Assembly: GCA_016702605.1 (NCBI GenBank)
Contig: JADJDQ010000021.1
Coordinates: 124,001 to 188,000, forward strand
Direction of reading: 5' to 3'
Origin: Candidatus Intricatilinea gracilis
GTDB lineage: Bacteria > Pseudomonadota > Gammaproteobacteria > Burkholderiales > Burkholderiaceae_C
DNA: 64,000 bases
Below the pieces are notes generated by a model, which was not told the origin of the DNA, searched no databases, and saw only the letters and a list, made by a program, of their open reading frames with translations. Made by a program: the position numbers and the translations under genes. Shown in pieces: positions 26,222-34,787 of the stretch; within the stretch, counting starts at the first letter, position 1, and each line of letters starts with the position of its first letter.

Positions 26222-29200
26222 ATGTTCAAGTGGCTACTCGACCACAGCCTGACGAACCGGCTGCTGGTGATCATCACCAGCGTCGTGCTGATGGCATACG
26301 GCGCCTGGACGCTGTCGCACACCCCGGTGGATGTGTTCCCGGATCTCAACAAACCCACCGTCACGATCATGACCGAGGCCGGCGGCATGGCCGCCGAGGA
26401 GGTGGAGCAACTCATCACCTTCCCGCTCGAGACGACCATGAACGGCTTGCCCGGCGTGGAGAGCGTGCGCTCGACCTCGTCGGCCGGTTTGTCATTTCTG
26501 TACGTCACCTTCGACTGGAGCACCGACATCTTCCGCGCCCGCCAGCTGGTGTCCGAGCGGCTGTCGTCGATGGAGGAAGGTCTCGCCGCCGGTGTGGTGC
26601 CCCGCATGGGGCCGATCAGTTCGGTGATGGGCGAGATCATGCAGATCGCGATTCCGGTCGATCCGGCCAGGATCAGCCCGATGGCCGTGCGTGAATATGC
26701 CGACTGGGTGTTGCGGCCGCGGTTGTTGTCGGTGGCGGGCGTCGCACAGGTCATCCCGATCGGTGGTGAGGTGCGGCAGTTCCAGGTGCAGCCCGACACC
26801 GCCCGTATGGCGCAACTGGGCATCACGCACGATCAGCTGGCGGGTGCACTGGAGGGGTTTTCGTCCAACACCTCGGGTGGATTCCTCGAGCTGAACGGCC
26901 GCGAATACCTGATCCGCCACCTGGGCCGCACGTCGCGGCTGGACGACCTGAAGAACCTGGCCGTGGCGTATGTCGGTGGTGCAAAGAACGGCCAGCCGAT
27001 CCTGCTGCACCAGATCGCCGAGGTCACCTTCGCGGCGGCACTCAAGCGGGGTGACGCGGGATTCGAGGGCAAACCAGCCGTCATCCTGGGCATCCAGAAA
27101 CAACCCACTGCCGACACCATCACACTCACCCGGTCCATCGAAGATGCGCTGGTGGGGCTGAAGGCTTCACTGCCCGCCGGCATGGAGGCACCCCGTGTCA
27201 CCTTCCGCCAGGCCAGCTTCATCGAGGCCTCGATCAACACGCTGCAGGGCAAACTCATCGGCGCGTCGATCTTCGTGGCGGTGATCCTGTTCTTCTTTCT
27301 GGGCACCTTGCGGCCCACGGTGATTGCACTCACGGCCATCCCGGTGTCGATCTTCATCACCGCGCTGGTCTTCAGGTACTTCGGCCTGTCGATCAACACC
27401 ATGACTCTGGGAGGCCTGGCCATCGCCATCGGCGGGCTGGTCGACGACGCGGTGGTGGGTGTCGAGAACGTGTTGCGGCGGCTGAAGGCCGACCGCGCCA
27501 ACCATCCGAATAGTCGGCTGCATCCGATCGAAGTGGTTGCCCACGCCACGATGGAGGTGCGGTCGGCCATCCTGTACGCCACGGTCATCATCGTGCTGGT
27601 CTTCATCCCGCTGTTCGCCTTGCCGGGGCTCGAGGGCAAGTTGTTCGTGCCGCTTGGCATTGCCTTCATCGTGTCGACGCTCGCATCACTGATCGTGTCG
27701 GTGACGGTCACACCCGTGCTCAGCTTCTACCTGCTGCCGCGCATGAAGAACCTCGACCACAGCGACACCAAGGTGCTGGCCTGGCTGAAGTCGCGTTACC
27801 GCCGCAGTCTGCAGGCTGTGCTGGCGCGCCCGCGCGCGGCCATTGCGGCAGCGGGTGTGGCGGTGCTGGTGGCCGCGGTGGCTGTGCCGTTTTTCCCGAC
27901 GACGTTTCTGCCGCCGTTCAACGAAGGCACCTTGCTCGTCGGCCTGCGTCTGAACCCGGGCGTGACCTTGTCGGAATCGTCGGCACTGGCGCGCCAGGCC
28001 GAGGTGCTGGTCAAGCAGGTGCCCGAAGTCACCCACGTGGGGCGCCGCAGTGGCCGGGCCGAACAGGATGAACACGCCGAAGGTGTACACGTCAGTGAAC
28101 TCGACGTGGGCCTCAAGGCTACGGCTGAACTGACACGCTCCATGGATGAGATCAAGGCCGACATCCGCGCCCGCCTCGTCAACCTGCCGGCGGCACTCGA
28201 GATCGGCCAGCCGATCTCGCACCGCATCGACCACATGTTGTCGGGTGTGCGCTCGCAGATCGCCATCAAGATCTTCGGTGAAGACCTCGATGCCCTGCGT
28301 GGCCAGGCCGATGTGTTGCGCGCCCGGCTGGCCAGCATCCCGGGCATCGCCGACCTGCAGATCGAAAAGCAGGTGCTGGCGCCGCAGATCAAGGTGCGGG
28401 TCGACTATGCGGCAGCCGCGCAATACGGCGTGCCGGCGCCGCGTGTGCTGGCCACACTGCAGGCGCTGGTCGAGGGTGAGAAGGTGACCCAGATCGTCGA
28501 AGGTGGCCGGCGTTTTGCGCTGGTGCTGCGGCTGCCCGAGTCGGCGCGGTCGATCGACGGCCTGGGCCACATCCTGATCGAGACACCGAGCGGCCACATC
28601 CCCTTGTCGCGCATCGCCACCATCGAAGACGGTGACGGCCCCAACCAGATCAGCCGCGACGACGGCAAACGCCGCATCGTGTTGTCGGCCAATGCCTCGG
28701 GGCGTGCCTTGTCCGAGATCGTGGCCGACATCCGCCGGGTCGTGGCCGAGACCAAGCTGCCCGAGGGTTATTTCATCACCCTGGGTGGCCAGTTCCAGGC
28801 GCAGGAAGAAGCCTCGCGGCTGGTCGGCCTGTTGTCGCTGGTGTCGCTGGTGCTGATGTTCGTGGTGCTGTACAGCCGCTACAAGTCGGCCGTGTTGTCG
28901 GCGCTGATCATGGTGAACATCCCGTTGGCGCTGGTGGGTGCGGTGATCGGCCTGTGGCTGTCGGGCCAGCCGCTGAGTGTGGCGGCGCTGGTGGGTTTCA
29001 TCACGCTGGCCGGCATCTCGGTGCGCAACGGCATCCTCAAGGTCAGCCACTACATCAACCTGATGCGTTTCGAGGGTGAAAGCTTCGACCTGAAGATGAT
29101 CACGCGTGGCTCACTCGAACGCCTCAGCCCGGTGCTGATGACGGCACTGGTCACCGCCTTCGCACTGGCCCCGCTGCTGTTCGAGGCCGAGCGGCCCGGC

Positions 29201-29353
29201 ACCGAAGTGCTGCACCCGGTGGCCGTGGTGATCTTCTCGGGCCTCATCAGTTCGACCTTGCTCGACACCTTTCTCACCCCCGCCCTGTTCTGGCTGTTCG
29301 GGCGCCAGCCAGCCGAACAGCTGATGAGTGACAAGGACGCCGAAGCCTTGTGA
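26222..29353 (+). CDS. czcA: CzcA-like heavy-metal RND pump
   Basis: A 1043-residue RND transporter of the heavy-metal (HME) type. It starts MFKWLLDHSLTNRLLVIITS. The TM4 relay is GGLVDDAVVGVENV with Asp408, Asp409 and Glu416, the D-D-E pattern of divalent-cation HME pumps rather than copper/silver CusA. It exports periplasmic or cytoplasmic metal through CzcB and CzcC using proton flow. The exact metal (Zn, Co, Cd or Ni) cannot be settled from sequence. It follows the hairpin-rich gap after czcB and is probably in the same operon. Confidence 0.9.
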   Translation: MFKWLLDHSLTNRLLVIITSVVLMAYGAWTLSHTPVDVFPDLNKPTVTIMTEAGGMAAEEVEQLITFPLETTMNGLPGVESVRSTSSAGLSFLYVTFDWSTDIFRARQLVSERLSSMEEGLAAGVVPRMGPISSVMGEIMQIAIPVDPARISPMAVREYADWVLRPRLLSVAGVAQVIPIGGEVRQFQVQPDTARMAQLGITHDQLAGALEGFSSNTSGGFLELNGREYLIRHLGRTSRLDDLKNLAVAYVGGAKNGQPILLHQIAEVTFAAALKRGDAGFEGKPAVILGIQKQPTADTITLTRSIEDALVGLKASLPAGMEAPRVTFRQASFIEASINTLQGKLIGASIFVAVILFFFLGTLRPTVIALTAIPVSIFITALVFRYFGLSINTMTLGGLAIAIGGLVDDAVVGVENVLRRLKADRANHPNSRLHPIEVVAHATMEVRSAILYATVIIVLVFIPLFALPGLEGKLFVPLGIAFIVSTLASLIVSVTVTPVLSFYLLPRMKNLDHSDTKVLAWLKSRYRRSLQAVLARPRAAIAAAGVAVLVAAVAVPFFPTTFLPPFNEGTLLVGLRLNPGVTLSESSALARQAEVLVKQVPEVTHVGRRSGRAEQDEHAEGVHVSELDVGLKATAELTRSMDEIKADIRARLVNLPAALEIGQPISHRIDHMLSGVRSQIAIKIFGEDLDALRGQADVLRARLASIPGIADLQIEKQVLAPQIKVRVDYAAAAQYGVPAPRVLATLQALVEGEKVTQIVEGGRRFALVLRLPESARSIDGLGHILIETPSGHIPLSRIATIEDGDGPNQISRDDGKRRIVLSANASGRALSEIVADIRRVVAETKLPEGYFITLGGQFQAQEEASRLVGLLSLVSLVLMFVVLYSRYKSAVLSALIMVNIPLALVGAVIGLWLSGQPLSVAALVGFITLAGISVRNGILKVSHYINLMRFEGESFDLKMITRGSLERLSPVLMTALVTAFALAPLLFEAERPGTEVLHPVAVVIFSGLISSTLLDTFLTPALFWLFGRQPAEQLMSDKDAEAL

Positions 29354-29434
29354 CCTTGCCCCAGTCCCTCGATCCCGCGATTCCTCGATTCCCAGCTCCC
29401 TGAACCCCTTGCTCCACCCCGAAAGGACCCTCTC

Positions 29435-29827
29435 ATGAAGACCCGTCAACTGTTCGCCTGTGTCGCCCTGACCCTGGCCGGCTCGGCCTTCGCCGCTGGT
29501 GACGCCCACAACCATACGCACGAACACAAGCCGCTGCACGGTGGCATCGTGGTCGAGGCCAGCGACATCGATTTCGAACTCGTCGCCCGGGCCGACGTGA
29601 TCACCCTCTACGTGCGTGACCACGGCAAACCCGCGGCCACACTAGGTGCGACGGGCAAGCTGACGCTGCTCAGCGGCGCCGACAAGGCCGAAGCCGTACT
29701 CGCGCCCGCGGGCGACAACAAGCTCGAAGCCAAGGGCAGCTTCAAGGTGGCCCCGGGAACCAAGCTGGTGGCCACGGTCACGCTGGCTGGCAAGAAGGCC
29801 GTGAACGTGCGATTCGCCATCAAGTGA
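29435..29827 (+). CDS. Small His-rich periplasmic protein of the metal operon
   Basis: A 130-residue exported protein: signal peptide MKTRQLFACVALTLAGSAFA, then GDAHNHTHEHKPLHGG, a dense His patch, and a beta-rich domain (DFELVARADVITLYVRDHGK). The domain shares the FELV...LTLY/ITLYV pattern with the 202-residue protein at 24418, so the two are probably paralogues, this one lacking the membrane helix. It lies 81 bases after czcA with GAAAGGA upstream of its ATG. A periplasmic metal-buffering or chaperone role is inferred. Confidence 0.75.
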   Translation: MKTRQLFACVALTLAGSAFAAGDAHNHTHEHKPLHGGIVVEASDIDFELVARADVITLYVRDHGKPAATLGATGKLTLLSGADKAEAVLAPAGDNKLEAKGSFKVAPGTKLVATVTLAGKKAVNVRFAIK

Positions 29828-29964
29828 TGGTCGTCACCGGCAGCCTGCGGGTGACACGGGCATCAGGACGGCGTTGACGCGCCGGCAGCAAGCTGGCGCA
29901 GCTTGGCTCGCAACCTGCGTCGTCCGCCCACGACCTGCCGGCCTGCTCGGCAGCGTGGACGGTC

Positions 29965-30849
29965 TCAGGCCGAACGCCGGCGCCGCCACAGCAGCACGGT
30001 GGCCAGCGTCAGGCCCATCACCACGAACGAGATGATGGTGGTCACCGTGCCCAGCGCATAGATCACCGGCGTGGTGACGGTGGTGGTCAGGCCCTGCAGT
30101 TCGAGCGGTAGGGTGTTGAGATCACCCATGGCCTGGGATGAACGCGCGATCTCGTCCCAGCTGAGCGTGAAGCCGAACATGCCGATGCCCACCAGGCTCG
30201 GGCCGATGAGCGGCAGCACCACATGTCGCAGTGTCTGCCAGGGTGTGGCGCCGAGGTCGCGTGCGGCTTCTTCATACGCCGCGTTGAAGCGATTGAACAC
30301 GGCGAACATGATGAGCAGGCCGAAGGGCAGCGTCCAGGTGAGTTGTGCGCCCAGGCCCGAGGTGTAGGTGCCGAGCAGCGAGGTGTAGGTCTCGGCGACC
30401 GCAGGCATGTTCACGTCGAGCCAGGCCTTGAGCCCGGTGTCGAGCAGGCGGAACATCAGGCCGATGCCCAGCGACACGATGATGGACGGCATGATGAGGC
30501 TGGCCACCACGACGTAGAACAACACGCTGCCGCCGGGCAGCTTCTTGCGAAACGCCAGGCCGGCGAGCAACGACATCGTGACGGTGAACAACATCACGAC
30601 GCTGCCCAGCGCGAGTGAACGGCGAAACGCGCCGCCGATGTCGACCGTGCCGATGCCTTGCCACAACTCCTCGAACCAGTGCAACGACACACCGCGCAGC
30701 GGAAAGGTCAGGCCGCCCTCGGGGCCTTGAAAGCTCAGAACGAAGATGGCAAACATCGGGCCGTAGAGAAACAGCACGAAGGCGGTGAAGAAGGCAGCGA
30801 GCAGCCAGAAGCTGGCTGGGCGGGCAGTGCGTTTGCGGGTGATGGTCAT
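29965..30849 (-). CDS. ABC transporter permease, PotC-like
   Basis: A 294-residue permease of the spermidine/putrescine (PotC) family with six predicted membrane segments. The EAA-type loop is seen at YEEAARDLGATPWQTLRHVV (about residue 190-210). It is the last gene of a four-gene minus-strand operon. Together with the PotB-like protein it forms the inner-membrane channel. Substrate could be a polyamine or another nitrogenous compound; the neighbouring racemase makes a hydantoin, amide or amino-acid derivative possible. Confidence 0.85.
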   Translation of the reverse strand: MTITRKRTARPASFWLLAAFFTAFVLFLYGPMFAIFVLSFQGPEGGLTFPLRGVSLHWFEELWQGIGTVDIGGAFRRSLALGSVVMLFTVTMSLLAGLAFRKKLPGGSVLFYVVVASLIMPSIIVSLGIGLMFRLLDTGLKAWLDVNMPAVAETYTSLLGTYTSGLGAQLTWTLPFGLLIMFAVFNRFNAAYEEAARDLGATPWQTLRHVVLPLIGPSLVGIGMFGFTLSWDEIARSSQAMGDLNTLPLELQGLTTTVTTPVIYALGTVTTIISFVVMGLTLATVLLWRRRRSA

Positions 30850-30970
30850 GGCAGGCGCACAGGCATCGTGGCCACGTTGGCGTCCTGACGGCGGCGTGGC
30901 GCGCAGCGGTTTGCGGCGCGTGCTCCGGTCTGCGTGTGTTGCCGGGCCAGCCGGTGGCGACAGGCTGTCA

Positions 30971-31849
30971 TCACAGCTCCTTGCGCAGATCGACCAGCCG
31001 CATCAGCGCCACGATCATCAGCAGCACCACGGCCAGCAACACCACGGCGTTGGCGGCGGCGGCGGGGAATTGCAGCACTCCTGCTTGCGTCTGGATGACC
31101 TTGCCGACCGAGGCGATCTGCTGGCCACCCATCACACCGACGGTGACGAAGTCGCCCATCACCAGCGCGACGACGAAGATCGAGCCGATCACGATGCCGG
31201 TCTTGCACAGCGGCAGCACCACGTGCAGCACGGTCTGCCAGGGCTTGGCGCCGGCGTCGCGTGCGGCCTCGATGAGTGAACGATCGATGCGCATCATCGA
31301 GTTGAAGATGGGCACGATCATGAACATGGTGTACAGGTGCACAAAGGCCAGCACCACCGAGAAACGCGAGAACAACAACCACTCGACCGGCTGGTCGACC
31401 AGGCCCGCACCCACCAGGGCGTTGTTGACCAGGCCGTTGCGGCCGAGCAGGGGGATCCACGAGATCATGCGGATCACGTTGCTGGTCCAGAACGGCACGG
31501 TGCAGACGATGAACAGCACCGTCTGCATGAGTGTGGACTTGACGTGAAAGGCCAGGAAGTAGGCGACCGTAAAGCCCAGCACCAGCGTGATCGCCCAGGT
31601 CAGCAGGCTCAGTTCGAGCGTCGACACATAGGTGCGCAGCATCACGCAGGCATCGTCGGGCTGCCCGCAGTTGCCGACGATGTCGCGGTAACTCTGCAGC
31701 GTGAACGCCGGGATGAGTTCGTAATCGGTCGCCTGCCAGAAGCTCACCATCACGATGAGCCCCAGCGGGACGATGAAGAACACGAAGAAGACCGCCGTCA
31801 ATGGCGCAGCTTGCAGCCAGGCGAACAGTGAGCGGCGGGTTGTTGTCAT
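30971..31849 (-). CDS. ABC transporter permease, PotB-like
   Basis: A 292-residue permease with an N-terminal membrane segment (TAVFFVFFIVPLGLIVMVSF), five further spans and the coupling loop IEAARDAGAKPWQTVLHVVL near residue 200. A larger periplasmic loop with two Cys (GNCGQPDDAC) follows the first helix. It partners the PotC-like permease, whose gene lies 121 bases downstream, and follows the binding-protein gene after a hairpin-containing gap. Confidence 0.87.
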   Translation of the reverse strand: MTTTRRSLFAWLQAAPLTAVFFVFFIVPLGLIVMVSFWQATDYELIPAFTLQSYRDIVGNCGQPDDACVMLRTYVSTLELSLLTWAITLVLGFTVAYFLAFHVKSTLMQTVLFIVCTVPFWTSNVIRMISWIPLLGRNGLVNNALVGAGLVDQPVEWLLFSRFSVVLAFVHLYTMFMIVPIFNSMMRIDRSLIEAARDAGAKPWQTVLHVVLPLCKTGIVIGSIFVVALVMGDFVTVGVMGGQQIASVGKVIQTQAGVLQFPAAAANAVVLLAVVLLMIVALMRLVDLRKEL

Positions 31850-31920
31850 GTAGTCAAGCGGCAGACCGCGGGGTAGGCAGATTGCGTAGCGAGCGGGTCG
31901 AGCTTGGTGCGAGGAGCGCA

Positions 31921-31938
31921 GCCGTACTTCCGTACGGC
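31921..31938. repeat. Stem-loop between binding-protein and permease genes
   Basis: GCCGTAC-TTCC-GTACGGC forms a perfect seven-base-pair stem with a tetraloop, in the 132-base gap between the PotD-like and PotB-like genes. The flanking CGAGGAGCGCA and GAGCACCGCAG resemble dispersed repeats of this bacterial group. It may stabilise the upstream binding-protein mRNA. Confidence 0.5.
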
Positions 31939-31981
31939 GAGCACCGCAGTGCCGAGATCGGCCCGCGCAGTAGCAAGATGC

Positions 31982-33310
31982 CTATGCCGCGACGAATTCG
32001 TTCCACTTTTGGACCATGTAGACGTTCTCGTCCATGATCGCGTTCCAGCAGGCGATGCCGCCCATGCGAGCCTCGTAGCTGCCGCCGTCGCGGATGCTGC
32101 CGGCCTTGGCCAGCAGGTCGCCGTTGGGGCTCTTGATGTCCTGGCTGGCGGCCTTGCCTTCCATCCAGTAGGCCCACTCGTAGCCTTCCATCTTGGCCTT
32201 GGCGGTGTCGAGCACGGCGCTGTAGTAGCCCTGGCGGTTCAGGTAGGCACCGGCCCAGCCGTCGAGGAACCAGTTGATGAATTCGTAGGCTGCATCGGCC
32301 TTCTTGCCCGTCACGGTCTTGGGTACACCAAAGCCGGCGGCCCAGGCGCGATAACCTTCCTTGAGCGGCTGGAAGGTGCAGGCAATGCCCTTGGTGCGCA
32401 CAGCCGTCACGGCCGGCGACCACATCGACTGGATCACCACTTCGCCCGATGCCATCAGGTTGACGCTTTCGTTGAAGTCCTTCCACAGGCTGCGGAACTG
32501 GCCCGCCTTCTTGGCTTCGATCAGCGTCTTGATGGTGAGGTCGATCTCGGCCTTGGTCATGTTGCCCTTGTCGGGGTACTTGTAGATGCCCATAGCTTCC
32601 ACCACCATGGCCGCGTCCATGATGCCGATCGACGGGATGTTCAGGATGGCGGCCTTGCCCTTGAACTCGGGGTTGAGCAATTCCTTCCAGCTGTCGATCG
32701 GACGCTTGATCAGGTCGGGGCGGATGCCCAGCGTGTCGGCGTTGTAGACGGTGGGGATCAGCGTCATGAAACGCGTCGGATCCTTGGCAAAGGTCTTGGA
32801 GTCGGCCTTCTCGAGGTACATCACCTTCTTGGGCGCCGTGCCCTGGTCGCCGACCTTCTTGCCGGCCACTTCACCCTTGGTGAAGAGTGTGGTGATCTTG
32901 TCGGCGTTCTTGATGCGCTTGGTGTCGATGCCCAGCAGGTTGCCGGTCGGGATGATCTTCTTGAGCGAGAAGTACTCGGTGTCGATCAGGTCGAAGCTGT
33001 TGGGCGCGGTGACGGCGCGCTTGGTCACGTCGTCGGTGGTCACGGCCACGTACTGGATCTTGATGCCGGTGTCGGCCTCGAACTTCTCGGCAATCGCCTT
33101 GTCCTGGTTCACCGCGGTGCCCAGGTAACGCAGCACGAGTTTTTCCTGCGCGTGCACGAAGGGGAAACCCATGATGCCGGTGGTGGCCACACCGGCCGCA
33201 CCAGCCGTCTTGAGAAAGCCGCGGCGCCCGGCTTCGGGCGCATCGCTGGCCGCGGGCGTCGCGGCGGTGGTGGTGTCGAGAGACTTGTCGGCGGGTTGGT
33301 CGATGTTCAT
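31982..33310 (-). CDS. ABC transporter substrate-binding protein, Tat-exported
   Basis: A 442-residue binding protein of the PotD/extracellular solute-binding family. The N-terminus has a twin-arginine signal, EAGRRGFLKTAGAAGVATTG, so it should be exported folded. Ligand-binding landmarks include LRYLGTAVNQDKAIAEKFEA near the mature start and AYEFINWFLDGWAGAYLNRQ late in the protein. The ligand is unknown. It lies 201 bases after the ATPase gene and before the permeases in one operon. Confidence 0.87.
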   Translation of the reverse strand: MNIDQPADKSLDTTTAATPAASDAPEAGRRGFLKTAGAAGVATTGIMGFPFVHAQEKLVLRYLGTAVNQDKAIAEKFEADTGIKIQYVAVTTDDVTKRAVTAPNSFDLIDTEYFSLKKIIPTGNLLGIDTKRIKNADKITTLFTKGEVAGKKVGDQGTAPKKVMYLEKADSKTFAKDPTRFMTLIPTVYNADTLGIRPDLIKRPIDSWKELLNPEFKGKAAILNIPSIGIMDAAMVVEAMGIYKYPDKGNMTKAEIDLTIKTLIEAKKAGQFRSLWKDFNESVNLMASGEVVIQSMWSPAVTAVRTKGIACTFQPLKEGYRAWAAGFGVPKTVTGKKADAAYEFINWFLDGWAGAYLNRQGYYSAVLDTAKAKMEGYEWAYWMEGKAASQDIKSPNGDLLAKAGSIRDGGSYEARMGGIACWNAIMDENVYMVQKWNEFVAA

Positions 33311-33511
33311 CGGCTGGCTCCTGGTGAATGGTGGTAAACGAGTGGGGCGGAACTGCGTAGGGGACTGGGCGGAAGGTGGCTAGGTGCTGAATCGAAGACG
33401 GGTGAGGGCGATAGCCGGTGCGGGTGGGTGTCAGCCTGGCGTCGACCCGGAGCGGATGCTGGCTGTCGGTGTGGGCGGGCTGGGTCGCGGCCTGAGTTGC
33501 CTGTGTGGCGC

Positions 33512-34549
33512 TCAGGCGGCGAGTGCGTGGGCGTCCTCGGCCCACCAGCGCATGGCCACGCGTTGGCCGGGTTCGAAGGGCGCGGCGTAGAAGGCAGCAT
33601 CGGGCAGCACAGCCACCCAGCGGCCGGGGTTGTCGGCCTCGGGGTCGCCGTCCTCGGTGGTGTCGCTCGCCGAGTTGCTGGCGCTGTCGGCCACCAGATG
33701 CACCTGCACACTCGAGCCCTGGTATTCGATGGCGGCCACGTTCACGGCTATCTCGCCAACATTGGGCGGTGCCAGCGTGATGCGGTCGCTGCGTACGGCC
33801 ACCTTGCCGGCGGGGGTCTCGATGATGTTGTGTGATCCGATGAAACGCGCCACGAACTCGGTGCGCGGCTGCTCGAACACCTCGCGCGCGCTGCCCTGCT
33901 GTTCGATGCGGCCGTGGTTCATCACCACCACCAGATCGGCCAGCGCCATGGCTTCTTCCTGCGAGTGGGTGACGTGCACGAAGGTCATGCCCAGGTCGCG
34001 GTGCCAGCGCTGCAGTTCGGCGCGCATCTTGACGCGCAGGAAGGGGTCGAGCGCCGAGAGCGGCTCGTCGAGCAGCAGCACGCTGGGCCGCATCATCAGC
34101 GCCCGCGCCAGCGCCACACGTTGCTGCTGACCGCCCGACAGGGCTGCGGGCAGGCGCTTGGCGTAAGGCTCCATGGCGACCAGGTGCAGCAGTTCCATCG
34201 CGCGGGCTTCGCGTTCGGCCTTGGCCTGGCCCTTCATGCGGGCGCTGAAGGCGACGTTGTCGAGCACGTTGAGGTGCGGGAAGAGTGCGTAGCTCTGGAA
34301 CATCATGGCCGTGCCCCGTTCGGCCGGCGACAGATGCGTGATCTCGCGCCCGCCCAGCAGCACGTTGCCGTCGGTCGGTTCCTCGTGGCCGGCGATCATG
34401 CGCAGCGTCGAGGTCTTGCCACAACCCGAGGGGCCGAGCAGACAGCAGTAGGCGCCGCTGGCAATCTGCAGGTCGATGCCCGCCACGGCGACCGAGTCGC
34501 CGCCGTAGTGCTTGACGAGGCCGATGAGTTCGAGGGTGCTGGATGCCAT
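33512..34549 (-). CDS. ABC transporter ATP-binding protein, PotA-like
   Basis: A 345-residue ATPase: Walker A GPSGCGKTST at 39-48, signature LSGGQQQR, Walker B VLLLDEPLSALDPFLR, and a C-terminal TOBE domain (about 265-345). First gene of the minus-strand operon, energising the PotB/PotC-like permeases. No clear ribosome-binding site precedes ATG 34549. A sigma-54-type promoter match lies so close that the transcript would begin about five bases upstream. Confidence 0.9.
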   Translation of the reverse strand: MASSTLELIGLVKHYGGDSVAVAGIDLQIASGAYCCLLGPSGCGKTSTLRMIAGHEEPTDGNVLLGGREITHLSPAERGTAMMFQSYALFPHLNVLDNVAFSARMKGQAKAEREARAMELLHLVAMEPYAKRLPAALSGGQQQRVALARALMMRPSVLLLDEPLSALDPFLRVKMRAELQRWHRDLGMTFVHVTHSQEEAMALADLVVVMNHGRIEQQGSAREVFEQPRTEFVARFIGSHNIIETPAGKVAVRSDRITLAPPNVGEIAVNVAAIEYQGSSVQVHLVADSASNSASDTTEDGDPEADNPGRWVAVLPDAAFYAAPFEPGQRVAMRWWAEDAHALAA

Positions 34550-34565
34550 GTGGGGTTCGTTCTAC

Positions 34566-34580
34566 GCAAGCCATGTGCCA
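34566..34580 (-). promoter_or_regulatory. Sigma-54-type promoter match before the ABC operon
   Basis: Read on the minus strand, TGGCAC-ATGGC-TTGC matches the -24/-12 consensus at all ten fixed positions, with GG and GC exactly ten bases apart. The predicted start is near 34554, about five bases before the ATPase gene. The match and orientation are good; the very short leader is a concern. Confidence 0.5.
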
Positions 34581-34685
34581 TCGTTCACGGTTGGCGCGGG
34601 CAGGGCGGGCGCGTGATTTGCACGTCAGCCCGCCTGTGCCCACGACTGTGCACAAGATTGCGCACCGCCGCGAGCGCGGAGAATT

Positions 34686-34700
34686 GCACCAATTTGACGC
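34686..34700. promoter_or_regulatory. Possible NtrC-like upstream site
   Basis: GCACCAATTTGACGC has one good half of an NtrC-type site (GCACCAATTT) and a degenerate second half. It lies about 130-145 bases upstream of the predicted sigma-54 start, a normal enhancer distance. An imperfect palindrome TGCACAAGATTGCGCA is at 34649-34664. Either could also serve the divergent racemase gene. Confidence 0.3.
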
Positions 34701-34787
34701 GTGCTGCACCATGAAAACGCTGATTTCCACTGGCGCCGTCCGCCTGCCCAGGTGCGGTGCGCTGGCCAGCGGCCACCCGGAGACCCC

